A stretch of DNA of 64,000 bases, taken from contig NZ_FQXV01000003.1 in the NCBI RefSeq assembly GCF_900130065.1, positions 186,001 through 250,000 of the forward strand. The letters run 5' to 3'. Within the stretch, counting starts at the first letter, position 1. The number at the start of each line of letters is the position of its first letter. This stretch comes from Sporobacter termitidis DSM 10068. Lineage in GTDB: Bacteria; Bacillota; Clostridia; Oscillospirales; Oscillospiraceae. The notes beneath the pieces were generated by a model, which ran no database searches, was not told the DNA's origin, and was given only the letters and a program-made list of their open reading frames with translations. Of this stretch, positions 43,228 to 51,883 are shown one piece after another. The position numbers were made by a program, and so were the translations under genes.

Positions 43228-43932
43228 TTGAAAGAGAAAAAATCAGCGCTCCAGGCGGCCTTTCCGACAACGATACCCGTGCTCACCGGGTTTACTTTTC
43301 TGGGCATCGCCTACGGCATTTTAATGAGCAGCAAGGGGTATGGCGTGGGCTGGACGTTTTTAATGAGCCTCGTGGTTTTTGCCGGCTCGGCGCAGTACGC
43401 AGCGGTGACGGCGCTCACCTCCGTCTTCAACCCCTTAAGCGCCCTGCTGCTGACGCTCGTCGTCAACGCCCGCCATCTGTTTTACGGCGTCTCGATGCTG
43501 GATACATACAAAAACGCCGGCAAATACAAGCTCTACCTGATCTTCGGCCTTTGTGACGAGACCTTTTCCATCGTCTGCTCGGCCGAACCGCCAGAGGGCG
43601 TAAACAGGCACCTGTTCATGTTTTTCGTCACGCTGCTGGATCATTTTTACTGGGTCCTGGGGTCCGTACTCGGCGGCGTGCTGGGCGCCTTTATCTCCTT
43701 TAATATCAAAGGGCTGGACTTTGTGCTGACGGCGCTTTTCGTCGTCATCTTCCTGGGCCAGTGGCAGACGCAGAAAAATCACGCGCCCGCCGTTCTCGGC
43801 GTTGTCTGCGCCGCCGCCTGTCTTTTGCTCTTCGGCCCGGAGCGCTTTATCATCCCGGCGATGCTGGCGATCGTCGCGGTGCTCAGCGCGCTGCGGAAAA
43901 AGCTGACCCCGGAGGTGCCCCAATGCCGCTGA
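43228..43932 (+). CDS. azlC: Branched-chain amino acid exporter subunit AzlC
   Basis: Large membrane subunit (234 aa) of the AzlCD branched-chain amino acid exporter. Family motif FLGIAYGILMSSKGYG after the first helix, FAGSAQYAAVTAL, and VNARHLFYGVSMLD are all present. The start is taken as TTG at 43228 with GAGG upstream; an ATG at 43177 would overlap the regulator's end and lacks a site. It overlaps azlD by ten bases. Confidence 0.9.
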   Translation: MKEKKSALQAAFPTTIPVLTGFTFLGIAYGILMSSKGYGVGWTFLMSLVVFAGSAQYAAVTALTSVFNPLSALLLTLVVNARHLFYGVSMLDTYKNAGKYKLYLIFGLCDETFSIVCSAEPPEGVNRHLFMFFVTLLDHFYWVLGSVLGGVLGAFISFNIKGLDFVLTALFVVIFLGQWQTQKNHAPAVLGVVCAAACLLLFGPERFIIPAMLAIVAVLSALRKKLTPEVPQCR

Positions 43933-44258
43933 CGCCCGTACAAACGCTGCTCACCATCGGCGCCGTCGTGCTCGGCACCGTGATCACGCGGTTTCTGCCC
44001 TTTATCCTGTTCTCCGGCGGCCGGCGCAAAAGCGCCTACGTAGATTATCTGGGCAAAGTGCTGCCCTACGCCGCCATGGGGCTCCTTGTGGTCTACTGCC
44101 TGAAGGGCGTCCGCTTTACCGCCTACCCCTACGGCATTCCGGAGGCTGCCGCCATTGCCGGCATCGCGCTTTTGCATCTCTGGAAAAAGAACGTCCTCCT
44201 CAGCATCGGCGGCGGGACGATGATCTACATGGTTCTTGTGCAAACGGTATTCAAATGA
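43923..44258 (+). CDS. azlD: Branched-chain amino acid exporter subunit AzlD
   Basis: Small membrane subunit of 111 aa with four hydrophobic helices. It has the AzlD look: GTVITRFLPFILF near the N-terminus, LPYAAMGLLVVYCLKG, and a C-terminal SIGGGTMIYMVLVQ. ATG at 43923 lies inside the end of azlC. Together AzlCD probably exports branched-chain amino acids or analogues under Lrp-type control. Confidence 0.9.
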   Translation: MPLTPVQTLLTIGAVVLGTVITRFLPFILFSGGRRKSAYVDYLGKVLPYAAMGLLVVYCLKGVRFTAYPYGIPEAAAIAGIALLHLWKKNVLLSIGGGTMIYMVLVQTVFK

Positions 44259-44259
44259 A

Positions 44260-44287
44260 CACCGGGCGATCTGCAGATCGCCCGGTG
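44260..44287. terminator. 28-bp perfect palindrome between convergent genes
   Basis: CACCGGGCGATCTG/CAGATCGCCCGGTG directly after azlD and before the end of pncB. No T-run on either side, so its action as a terminator is less certain. Confidence 0.55.
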
Positions 44288-44297
44288 GCCGAGATAT

Positions 44298-45731
44298 TCA
44301 CTTATGGGCTTCCAGCAGCTGCTGCTTGACGGTCCAGAGCTTTGTTGACAGGTCGACATAATAGGTATGGGGATTGTCAAAGCGCTTGACCTCGTCCCAC
44401 AAAAGGCCCGTCTGCCGCGCGCAGTAATCCCTGATATCGCCGATGGCCGGACTTTCATAGACCTTTACCCCGCCCTTGAAAACCGGCACGAGCAGCTCCC
44501 GGGCCGTAAAATCGGTGATCACCTTCTTCTTCCAGGGCGCGTCCGGGTCAAACAGCGTGATGGGGCCGGTGCCGTCGATCACCTCGTCGTAAACGCAGAG
44601 CTGGTCGGCAAAGGCCTTGCCGCTTTTGTCAAACAGCCGGTAGACCTTTTTAAAGTGCGGATTGGTGATCTTGGCCGTATTGTCGCTGATCTTGATTTTC
44701 GGCACGACGGCGCCCCGCTCCTCGACGGCGGCCAGCTTATACACCCCGTCGAACACGGGGTCGCTTTTCGACGTGATGAGCCGCTCGCCGACGCCGAAAA
44801 TATCCACGGCGGCGCCCTGCAGCAAAAGGTCCCGGATAAGATATTCGTCCAGTGACCCGGTGGCCACGATTTTACAGTCCTTGAACCCGGCCTCGTCCAG
44901 CATGGCCCGCGCCTTTTTGGACAGATAGGCGATATCGCCGGAATCGATGCGGATATTGAACCCGGTGACCCCCCGGGGGACAAGCACCTCCCGAAACGCC
45001 CGGATGGCATTGGGGACGCCGCTTTTCAGCGTGTTGTAGGTGTCGACCAGCAGCGTGGCGTTGCCGGGGTAAAGCGCGCAGTAGGTTTTAAAGGCGTCGT
45101 ATTCGCTGTCAAACATCTGCACCCAGGAGTGCGCCATGGTGCCGGAGGCCGGCACGCCGTAATTTTGGTCCGCTATGGTGCAGGCCGTGCCGCTGCAGCC
45201 GCCGATGTAGGCCGCCCGGGCGCCCAGAATGGCCGCGTCGGCGCCGTGGGCCCGGCGGGAGCCGAATTCCAGGATCGGCCGCCCCATGGCGGCGCGGACC
45301 ATCCTGCTGGCCTTTGTGGCGATCAGAGACTGATGGTTCAGCTCCAAAAGGACGTAGGTTTCGATGAGCTGCGCTTCGATGGCCGGGGCCCGGACGGTCA
45401 CCAGCGGCTCATTCGGGAAAACGGGCGTCCCCTCCGGGATGGCGTAAATGTCGCCGGTAAAGCGAAAGGATTTCAGATACGCCAGAAATTCCTCGCTGAA
45501 CAGCTTTTTAGAGCGCAGGAACGCGATGTTCTCCTCCGTAAAATGTAGGTCCTCGATATACTCGGCCAGCTGCTCCAGCCCCGCCGCCACGGCAAACCCG
45601 CCGCCGTCAGGAATGCTCCGGAAGAACATATCGAAATATGTCGTCTTATCGCCGTACCCGCTCAAAAAATAGCCGTTGGACATGGTCAGCTCGTAATAAT
45701 CGCACAGCAGGGCGAGGTTTTTGTCTTTCAT
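44298..45731 (-). CDS. pncB: Nicotinate phosphoribosyltransferase
   Basis: NAD salvage enzyme of 477 aa that joins nicotinate and PRPP. The N-terminal CDYYELTMSNGYF, the FGSRRAHGADAAILGARAAY loop, GTMAHSWVQMF with the autophosphorylated-type His, and FNIRIDSGDIAYLSKKAR are all characteristic of the long clostridial form. ATG at 45731 follows AAAGGA; ATG at 45752 would place that site in the gene. Monocistronic. Confidence 0.95.
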   Translation of the reverse strand: MKDKNLALLCDYYELTMSNGYFLSGYGDKTTYFDMFFRSIPDGGGFAVAAGLEQLAEYIEDLHFTEENIAFLRSKKLFSEEFLAYLKSFRFTGDIYAIPEGTPVFPNEPLVTVRAPAIEAQLIETYVLLELNHQSLIATKASRMVRAAMGRPILEFGSRRAHGADAAILGARAAYIGGCSGTACTIADQNYGVPASGTMAHSWVQMFDSEYDAFKTYCALYPGNATLLVDTYNTLKSGVPNAIRAFREVLVPRGVTGFNIRIDSGDIAYLSKKARAMLDEAGFKDCKIVATGSLDEYLIRDLLLQGAAVDIFGVGERLITSKSDPVFDGVYKLAAVEERGAVVPKIKISDNTAKITNPHFKKVYRLFDKSGKAFADQLCVYDEVIDGTGPITLFDPDAPWKKKVITDFTARELLVPVFKGGVKVYESPAIGDIRDYCARQTGLLWDEVKRFDNPHTYYVDLSTKLWTVKQQLLEAHK

Positions 45732-45769
45732 AAGTATCTGTCCTTTAATCATATTGACATATTGAAACG

Positions 45770-45796
45770 ATAGGGGTTACGATGCGTAACCCCTAT
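45770..45796. terminator. Hairpin between azoR and pncB
   Basis: ATAGGGGTTAC-GATGC-GTAACCCCTAT; on the minus strand it follows azoR and is a candidate terminator with a poor T-run. Confidence 0.55.
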
Positions 45797-45802
45797 TATC
45801 GT

Positions 45803-46405
45803 CTAAAAATCTTTCGCCTTCTGCTGGGCGTCGGCTATGGCGCTTTGGACGGCGGCCTCCACGTCCGTCGAGGAGCGGTCCATGTTTTCCGCGGCGATGG
45901 TCGTAAACTCCTGGAAGCCCAAAAACTGAAAGAGTGTTTTCAGATACCGGTCGCCCAGCTCGAGAGACTTAAGCGGCTCCTGCCCGTACGCGCCGCCCCG
46001 GGTGACGATGTGCACGGCCTTTTTGCCCTGGCACTGCCCCACCGGGCCCTGGGACGTGTACTTGAACGTGATGCCGCTGACCGTCACGTAATCGAGATAC
46101 GCCTTGAGGATCGCCGGAAAGCTCAGGTTCCAGAACGGGGCGGCGATCACGATTTTATCGGATTCCAAAAACTGATACGCGTACTTCAGCTGCGGGTGGT
46201 CCCGCCCCGTGCCCGGCTCCACGTTGTGCATGAGGAGCGATTCCTGGGTGAGAAAACCGATGTTCTCTTTATAGAGGTCCAGCTCGATCACGGTATCCTG
46301 GGGATGGCTGTCCCGGTACGCCCCCACAAAGCCGTCCGATATCCTGAGCGTCCTGGACTCTCCCCGGGGCTTGGGATTGGCAAAGATATAAAGCAACTGA
46401 CTCAA
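45803..46405 (-). CDS. azoR: FMN-dependent NADH:quinone/azo reductase
   Basis: Flavodoxin-fold oxidoreductase of 200 aa. The N-terminal YIFANPKPRGESRTLRISD is the phosphate-binding loop, AAPFWNLSFPAILKAYLDYV is the family hallmark, and VTRGGAYGQEP is near the active site. AzoR enzymes reduce quinones and azo compounds at the expense of NADH. ATG at 46405 follows GGAGG. A 170-base gap without visible signals separates it from the RlmI-like gene. Confidence 0.93.
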   Translation of the reverse strand: MSQLLYIFANPKPRGESRTLRISDGFVGAYRDSHPQDTVIELDLYKENIGFLTQESLLMHNVEPGTGRDHPQLKYAYQFLESDKIVIAAPFWNLSFPAILKAYLDYVTVSGITFKYTSQGPVGQCQGKKAVHIVTRGGAYGQEPLKSLELGDRYLKTLFQFLGFQEFTTIAAENMDRSSTDVEAAVQSAIADAQQKAKDF

Positions 46406-46578
46406 ATTGTACCTCCTGAATTTTATTTTTCAACTCTATTCTTTGCATCTCCGCCAAAAAAACACTCAAAGGCGACTTTACGGCTGTATGTTGGGTCGAT
46501 TATTAATCGCCCACCCGCTTGTGTGCGGCGGTGCGGGCTTGGTGTACAAATTTACTGCGCTCCCCCCTTGCCGCAGCT

Positions 46579-47808
46579 TCATACCACCTGAAAAATATAG
46601 AACTTCAGATAATCCGTTTCCGGGACGTTCCATAAAATGGGGTGGTCGGGGGACTGCTGGCGGGCCTCGATCTGCCGGAGCTCGACGGCGGCGTCGGCGG
46701 CGGCAGAGCGGAGCATCCGCCGGAAGAGCTCATCGCCGACGAAATGCGAGCAGGAGCAGGTGGCAAGATAGCCGCCTCTGGGGAGGAGCTTCATGGCTTT
46801 ATAATTGATCTCCTTGTATCCCCGCAGCGCGCTGTCGATCGTTTTGCGCGATTTCGTAAAAGCCGGCGGGTCGAGGATGATGAAATCGTAGGGCTTCTCC
46901 CCTGTTTGCTCAAGGGCGGTCAAAAGGTCGAACACGTCGGCCGCCGTGCATTCCATAACGCCGTCCAATCCGTTCCGCGCGGCGTTTCTCCGGGCCATCT
47001 CGACGGCGCTCTCCGAGACATCCACGGCGCGGACGGACGCGGCGCCGCCCCGGGCGGCGTTCAGCGCAAACGAGCCCGTATGCGTAAAGCAGTCGAGGAC
47101 ATGCTTGCCCCCGGCCAGCCGGGCCACCGCCCGGCGGTTATACTTCTGGTCCAGGAAAAAGCCCGTTTTCTGCCCGTTTTCCACGTCCACCTCGTAGTCG
47201 ACGCCGTTTTCGCGGATGACGGTCAGGGGCGAAGCCGGCGTGGGGACGCTGTCCAGCTCAAACCAGCCCTTATTCTGCGCAAGGCCCTCCAGCTCGCGGA
47301 TGGCCGCGTCGTTCCGCTCAAAAATGCCGCGGACGTTCTGCCCGTCCCCGGTCAGGATTTTATAGATGAGCGGAAACAGCAGGGGCTTGAGCCGCTCGAT
47401 CCCCACGGAGAGCGTCTGCGTCACCAAAAGGTCGCCGTAACGGTCCACGGTCAGCCCCGGAAATTGGTCGGCCTCCCCGAAAATCACGCGGCAGGCCTCG
47501 AGGTCCGGTCCCATGACGGTTTTGCGGTAGTCCCAGGCGTAGCGGAGCCGGCGCTCGAAAAACGCGGCGTCAAATTTGTCGTTGGCGTTCCGGGAGATGA
47601 GCCGGACCCGGATTTTTGATTTCTCGCTGTAAAGACCCGTCCCCAAAAATCTGTTTTTGTCGCTGAGCACGTCCACCAGTCCGCCGTTGCCGATATCCCC
47701 CTCGGTATTCCGCACCTCCGCGCCGTAGACCCAGGGGTGTCCGCCCTCCAGCGCCGCCTGCGCTTTTCGTGAAATGGTGATTTTGGGATATTCCCGCTGC
47801 TGTTTCAT
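46579..47808 (-). CDS. RlmI-like SAM-dependent rRNA methyltransferase
   Basis: PUA-linked class I methyltransferase, 409 aa, of the RlmI/YwbD group that makes 5-methylcytosine in 23S rRNA. The N-terminal PUA domain contains GGHPWVYGAEV; a middle EEHUD-like domain follows; the SAM site is VLDCFTHTGSFALNAARGG and the catalytic region ILDPPAFTKSRKT with LATCSCSHFV. ATG at 47808. The exact base modified cannot be told from sequence. Confidence 0.92.
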   Translation of the reverse strand: MKQQREYPKITISRKAQAALEGGHPWVYGAEVRNTEGDIGNGGLVDVLSDKNRFLGTGLYSEKSKIRVRLISRNANDKFDAAFFERRLRYAWDYRKTVMGPDLEACRVIFGEADQFPGLTVDRYGDLLVTQTLSVGIERLKPLLFPLIYKILTGDGQNVRGIFERNDAAIRELEGLAQNKGWFELDSVPTPASPLTVIRENGVDYEVDVENGQKTGFFLDQKYNRRAVARLAGGKHVLDCFTHTGSFALNAARGGAASVRAVDVSESAVEMARRNAARNGLDGVMECTAADVFDLLTALEQTGEKPYDFIILDPPAFTKSRKTIDSALRGYKEINYKAMKLLPRGGYLATCSCSHFVGDELFRRMLRSAAADAAVELRQIEARQQSPDHPILWNVPETDYLKFYIFQVV

Positions 47809-47965
47809 AAGCCGTTAATTCCTTATCCGTTCATTCTTGTACCGGCATCATACACCGTTCGGCGCAAAAAATAAACAGCCGCGGTTCTCCCGCCTGAAGC
47901 CGGGCAGACATATTTGGCCGCGCTCTCAATATTATTGTACAAATATCAATTTCGGGGACTGGTTT

Positions 47966-48547
47966 ATGTACGATACTGTTTATCCATCCGTACGGAGAAG
48001 ACGGCGCCGGAGAAGGCGCGCCGGCCGCAAAAAGGACGCGCTGCTGTTTTTCCTGGCTTTACTGGCGCTGATACTGGTCGTCAGCAGCACCTACAAAAAG
48101 ACCGAAAAGATCATGAGCGAGTCCCAGATCATTGCCGCCGAATGCAAAAAGGCGGTGGCAAAGGGCGCCGACGAAGAGACGCTGGAGTCCCTGGCGGATA
48201 TCATGACCCGGCAACTGGGCAAGCCATATGTGTACGGCGCGGCGGGGCCGGACGCCTTCGACTGCTCGGGGCTTGTGCAGTATGTCTACGGCGCGGCGGG
48301 GATCAAGCTCCCGCGCGTTGTGTCGCAGCAATCCAGGGTCGGGTCCGCGGTGCAAAAGGAGGATCTGAAATTCGGGGATATCATTTTCTTTTCCGACGGC
48401 GGCGAGACCCTGACGCATACGGGGCTCTATATCGGGAGCGGTTATTTTATGCACTCGCCCGCCACCGGCGAGGTGGTGACGCTGAGCAATTTAAGCGAGG
48501 AATATTACGTAGAGATGTACAGAGCGGCCGTCCGGGTATTAAAATAG
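47966..48547 (+). CDS. Membrane-anchored NlpC/P60 peptidoglycan hydrolase
   Basis: Cell-wall endopeptidase of 193 aa. The N-terminus has nine consecutive Arg (VRRRRRRRRRAG) before a single membrane helix (about residues 25-42), a strong positive-inside anchor. The NlpC/P60 domain starts near residue 80: catalytic Cys in AFDCSGLVQYVYG, His in LTHTGLYIG. ATG at 47966 has only a weak GGGG site. Such enzymes cut D-Glu-meso-DAP peptides; here the enzyme would be tethered to the outer face. Confidence 0.88.
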   Translation: MYDTVYPSVRRRRRRRRRAGRKKDALLFFLALLALILVVSSTYKKTEKIMSESQIIAAECKKAVAKGADEETLESLADIMTRQLGKPYVYGAAGPDAFDCSGLVQYVYGAAGIKLPRVVSQQSRVGSAVQKEDLKFGDIIFFSDGGETLTHTGLYIGSGYFMHSPATGEVVTLSNLSEEYYVEMYRAAVRVLK

Positions 48548-48631
48548 CTTTTTTCGCCGCGCCGTTGCCGCCCGAAAAAAAGCGTGCTATCATGAATACC
48601 AAACAACAAATGACAGCGGGAGGACACGCAG

Positions 48632-49687
48632 ATGAAGGTTACAAAAGCGCTTATTACAGGAAAACGCCGGATCGAGTTTATTGAGGAGGAGCTCCCCGCG
48701 CTGGGCGCCCGCGACGTCCTGCTCAAGGTGCTGTCCGTCGGCATTTGCCATACGGACCTGCCCGCGTACCTGGGCGCCGTGGGCAGCGCGATGACGAAAT
48801 ACGGCTACATGCGTTGGGGCGGCGAACCCCAGTATCCGGCGGCGGCCGGCCACGAGCCCGTCTGCGTCGTCGCCGACGTCGGAAGGGACGTGACGGAGTA
48901 CAAGGTCGGCGACTTTATCGCCGGCATGGGCTTTGGCGCTTACGCCACTTATATGATCATCCCTGAGGACGACCCGAAGTTTGTCAAAATTCCTGAAACG
49001 GACAAGGAGAAAAAATACTGCCTGGCGGAGCCTCTGGGGTGCATCGTCAATATCGTCCGGGAGGCCTCCTGCAAGTACGGCCAGAACGTGGCCGTCATCG
49101 GCTGCGGCTTTATGGGCCTGATGGCCATTGCCGGGCTGCGCAAAAGCGGCGCCAAGCACCTGGTGGCCATCGACCTGCTGGACAACAAGCTGGAAATGGC
49201 CAGGAAGCTGGGCGCCACCGACACCATCAACCCGAAAAACGTCCAGGTGGACGACAGGGCCTTTGAGCTGACGGATGGGCGCTTCTTCGACGTGGTCGTG
49301 GAAATCTCCGGCAGCCTCAGGGGGCTCGACACCGCCGGCGCCATCATCAAGGAGCCCCATGTCCACGGCCTGCCGGCCTTTGAGGGCAGCTACCAGGGTG
49401 CCGGAAAAATCCTGATCCCTTCCGTATACGGCGGGCAGGAGACCTTTCCCGTGAGCCTGGCCTTCAACCTCATGAGCCGGACGCCTGTTCTGGTGGCTAC
49501 CCACCCCACCTTTGCCGAGCGCCCCCGCGACAACATGCGGGAGGGCGTCGCCTCCTATGTGGACGGCAGGCTGCCGCTGGACCGGCTCATCACCCACGAG
49601 GTCCGGTTCGAGGATACCCCAAGGGCCTTTGAGATGCTCGAGCACGCGCCCGCCGATTACATCAAGGGCGTCGTCCTCTTCGACTGA
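48632..49687 (+). CDS. Zinc-dependent alcohol dehydrogenase (MDR family)
   Basis: Medium-chain dehydrogenase/reductase of 351 aa. Catalytic zinc ligands in GICHTDLPAY and AAGHEPVCVV, coenzyme loop AVIGCGFMGLMAIAGL, and the LDNKLEMARKLGATDTINP strand for NAD(P). The four-Cys structural-zinc lobe is missing, and a GAYATYMIIPEDDPKFVKIP stretch follows instead. ATG at 48632 follows GGGAGG. Monocistronic with a terminator; the alcohol or polyol substrate is not evident. Confidence 0.9.
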   Translation: MKVTKALITGKRRIEFIEEELPALGARDVLLKVLSVGICHTDLPAYLGAVGSAMTKYGYMRWGGEPQYPAAAGHEPVCVVADVGRDVTEYKVGDFIAGMGFGAYATYMIIPEDDPKFVKIPETDKEKKYCLAEPLGCIVNIVREASCKYGQNVAVIGCGFMGLMAIAGLRKSGAKHLVAIDLLDNKLEMARKLGATDTINPKNVQVDDRAFELTDGRFFDVVVEISGSLRGLDTAGAIIKEPHVHGLPAFEGSYQGAGKILIPSVYGGQETFPVSLAFNLMSRTPVLVATHPTFAERPRDNMREGVASYVDGRLPLDRLITHEVRFEDTPRAFEMLEHAPADYIKGVVLFD

Positions 49688-49715
49688 TCGGCCCGGCAAG
49701 CAAATAAACGATAAA

Positions 49716-49749
49716 GTACCGGCATCCCCCGTTGATGCCGGTACTTTTA
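49716..49749 (+). terminator. Intrinsic terminator of the alcohol dehydrogenase gene
   Basis: GTACCGGCATC-CCCCGTT-GATGCCGGTAC followed by TTTTAT. Confidence 0.92.
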
Positions 49750-49866
49750 TCCGTTTTTCGGGCCCGCAACAGACGGTTGCGCCGGAGCATCCGCGTTTTT
49801 CTTTACAACACCGCAGGCGCCGTATTAAAATCACGGCAGATCACACATCGGAAAGGAAGCGCCGCC

Positions 49867-50427
49867 ATGGAATTAGGGGCCAGGATCAAGCAGGAGCGCG
49901 AGAAGCTGAGCATGTCGCAGGAGGAGCTGTCCCAGCGCATGAACATCTCCCGGCAGGCCGTATCCAAATGGGAGACCGGGAAAAGCTATCCCGACATCGA
50001 AACAATCATCAAGCTGTCCGAGCTTTTCCATTTAACGCTGGATGAGCTCGTAAAAGGCGACAAAACATTTCAGGAAAAATTAATAAAGGAGGGCAAAAGC
50101 AAAATGACGGGATTATCCATATTGGGTTTTATACTGGCGGCGCTGGGCGTCATCGTCGTCATCTGGGGCGGGGCGCAGTACCCGGTCGATCTGATGAGCA
50201 GCAACTTTATGTCGTTTCTGGTGGGCGGACTTTTTCTGCTGGCCATCGGCCTGGTCCTGATCCGCTGGATGCCGCACTGGGCACAGCTCAGCGCGCTCTA
50301 TCTGACGGGCGCTGCAATTATCGTTTACCTGATCGGCTTTAAAATGCCGACGTATGTGCTGCTGTCGGGCATCGTCGTCACCCTGGGCGCCGCCTGGTGG
50401 CTGACGACGCTGATCCTGAAACGATAG
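49867..50427 (+). CDS. XRE family regulator with membrane domain
   Basis: DNA-binding protein of 186 aa tethered to the membrane. Residues 1-65 are an XRE helix-turn-helix (LGARIKQEREKLSMSQEELS, NISRQAVSKWETGKSYPDIE). About four hydrophobic helices follow from residue 80. ATG at 49867 follows GGAAAGGAAG. The upstream frame to 49732 is a shadow. It abuts the phosphatidyltransferase gene, suggesting co-transcription and perhaps control of membrane-stress genes. Confidence 0.87.
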   Translation: MELGARIKQEREKLSMSQEELSQRMNISRQAVSKWETGKSYPDIETIIKLSELFHLTLDELVKGDKTFQEKLIKEGKSKMTGLSILGFILAALGVIVVIWGGAQYPVDLMSSNFMSFLVGGLFLLAIGLVLIRWMPHWAQLSALYLTGAAIIVYLIGFKMPTYVLLSGIVVTLGAAWWLTTLILKR

Positions 50428-50429
50428 GC

Positions 50430-51056
50430 GTGGGGCGGCGGGCCGCGAAAAAGGGCGGCGGGCTGACGTATCTGCCGAACGCGATCACCGTGCTGCGGGT
50501 TTTGCTGACCGCCGCGCTCCTGTTCCCGCTCACCGGCCTTTTGGCCGGGGACCGCGCGGAAATGCCGCCGGGCCTGTATCTCCTGTTCGGCCTGATTTAC
50601 CTCTCCGACGTGCTGGACGGCGCCGCTGCCCGCGGGCTCAAGGCCCAGTCCGCCGCCGGCGCCGTGCTGGACATTTCCGCCGACGGCCTGTTCATCTTCT
50701 CAACACTGAGCGTCCTCATTGTCTTTCGGGTGCTGCCGGTATGGTACGGCGTTTTTGTCCTGGCCGATTTCCTTTTCTTTCTCTTGACCTCAGGGTATAT
50801 AAAGCGGGCGACACCCGCGGCGGTCTTTGTCTTTGACCTGCCGGGGAAAATCGCGGCCGTTGTATTTTACCTCATCCCGGCTCTGGCCTTTTTCGCGTAC
50901 AGCCACGCGCCATATCTCCCCTTCCTCCGCCTCCTGCCGTACATATCGGTCGTGCCGGCCGCCGTGTCGGCAGTGCGACGCGCCGGCTTATGCCGCGCCG
51001 CCAAAAGGTCAAAACGCCCGGCAAAAAGCTATAACCCGGAATCATTCCAGTCATGA
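50430..51056 (+). CDS. CDP-alcohol phosphatidyltransferase family protein
   Basis: Phospholipid-synthesis-type membrane enzyme of 208 aa. The full family motif DxxDGxxARxxxxxxxxGxxxDxxxD is visible in SDVLDGAAARGLKAQSAAG plus AVLDISAD (about residues 68-95), with an LPNAITVLRVLLT start. Five to six helices are predicted. The start is uncertain: GTG at 50430, two bases after the upstream stop, is preferred over GTG at 50397; neither has a clear site. The alcohol acceptor cannot be told. The end overlaps the terminator. Confidence 0.8.
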   Translation: MGRRAAKKGGGLTYLPNAITVLRVLLTAALLFPLTGLLAGDRAEMPPGLYLLFGLIYLSDVLDGAAARGLKAQSAAGAVLDISADGLFIFSTLSVLIVFRVLPVWYGVFVLADFLFFLLTSGYIKRATPAAVFVFDLPGKIAAVVFYLIPALAFFAYSHAPYLPFLRLLPYISVVPAAVSAVRRAGLCRAAKRSKRPAKSYNPESFQS

Positions 51057-51069
51057 TTCCGGGTTTTTT
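51033..51069 (+). terminator. Intrinsic terminator overlapping the phosphatidyltransferase end
   Basis: AACCCGGAATCAT paired with ATGATTCCGGGTT, followed by T's. Confidence 0.9.
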
Positions 51070-51193
51070 CCGCAATATCGCGCATTGCCGGTGTGTTCTT
51101 CCAAAATATGCTGTATAATAACTGTTGACAGGCGGCACGATCACGAAGGAGACCTGGCTTCAGATCAGGGAGCGAATTTAGGCAAAATGACAC

Positions 51194-51222
51194 TTATCAT
51201 CCCAACGCGGCGATGATATAAT
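51194..51222 (+). promoter_or_regulatory. Putative promoter of rubrerythrin gene
   Basis: TTATCA (51194), 17-bp spacer, TATAAT (51217), about 50 bases before the ATG. No PerR-like box was found. Confidence 0.6.
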
Positions 51223-51274
51223 TGTGGTAATTTCAAACAATATATACTTTAAGATTGCGAAAGGAGTTTTTCAT

Positions 51275-51829
51275 ATGGCTGTCAATAACGCGATGACCGC
51301 CGACTTTCTCCGCTCGGCCTACGGCGGAGAGAGCATGGCGCACATGAGGTATCTGTTCTGGGCGGACCTTGCCCGCAAGGAGGGCTTTCCGAATATCGCC
51401 AAATTGTTCGAGGCGATATCCCACGCGGAGCGCGTCCACGCGTCGAATCATTTCCGCGAGCTCGGCGGCCCTACCGGGGACGCGACCGTCGCCGCCGGCG
51501 GCGTTTTCGGCGTGGGCAAAACCGTTGACAACCTGCAGGGCGCCATCGACGGGGAGCTGCACGAGGTAAAGCAGATGTACCCCGTGTACCTGAACGCGGC
51601 CAAATATCAGAGCGAGCCCGGCGCGGAAAGGTCGTTCCACTTTGCCCTGGAGGCCGAGAAAATCCACGCGGTCCTGTTCCAGCAGGCGCAGGACGCCGCA
51701 AGGAGCGGCAAGGATCTGGCACTGGCCGGCGTCTATATCTGCCCCGTATGCGGCCACACCATCCTCGACGCAGCCCCGGACAAATGCCCCGTCTGCGGCG
51801 CCGCCAAGGCCGCCTATTTAAAATTCTAA
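51275..51829 (+). CDS. rbr: Rubrerythrin
   Basis: Non-haem di-iron peroxidase of 184 aa that protects anaerobes from hydrogen peroxide. The four-helix di-iron domain has the ligands in GESMAHMRYLFW, EAISHAERVHASN and HFALEAEKIHAVLFQQ. A rubredoxin-like zinc ribbon ends the protein (CPVCGHTI, then DKCPVCGAAK). ATG at 51275 follows AAAGGAG. Monocistronic. Confidence 0.95.
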   Translation: MAVNNAMTADFLRSAYGGESMAHMRYLFWADLARKEGFPNIAKLFEAISHAERVHASNHFRELGGPTGDATVAAGGVFGVGKTVDNLQGAIDGELHEVKQMYPVYLNAAKYQSEPGAERSFHFALEAEKIHAVLFQQAQDAARSGKDLALAGVYICPVCGHTILDAAPDKCPVCGAAKAAYLKF

Positions 51830-51842
51830 TCATCCTGCAGCA

Positions 51843-51876
51843 AAAAGCGTGCCGCGAATTGACGCGGCACGCTTTC
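51843..51876. terminator. Bidirectional intrinsic terminator
   Basis: AAAGCGTGCCGCG-N8-CGCGGCACGCTTT between convergent genes. Confidence 0.9.
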
Positions 51877-51883
51877 TTTATTT

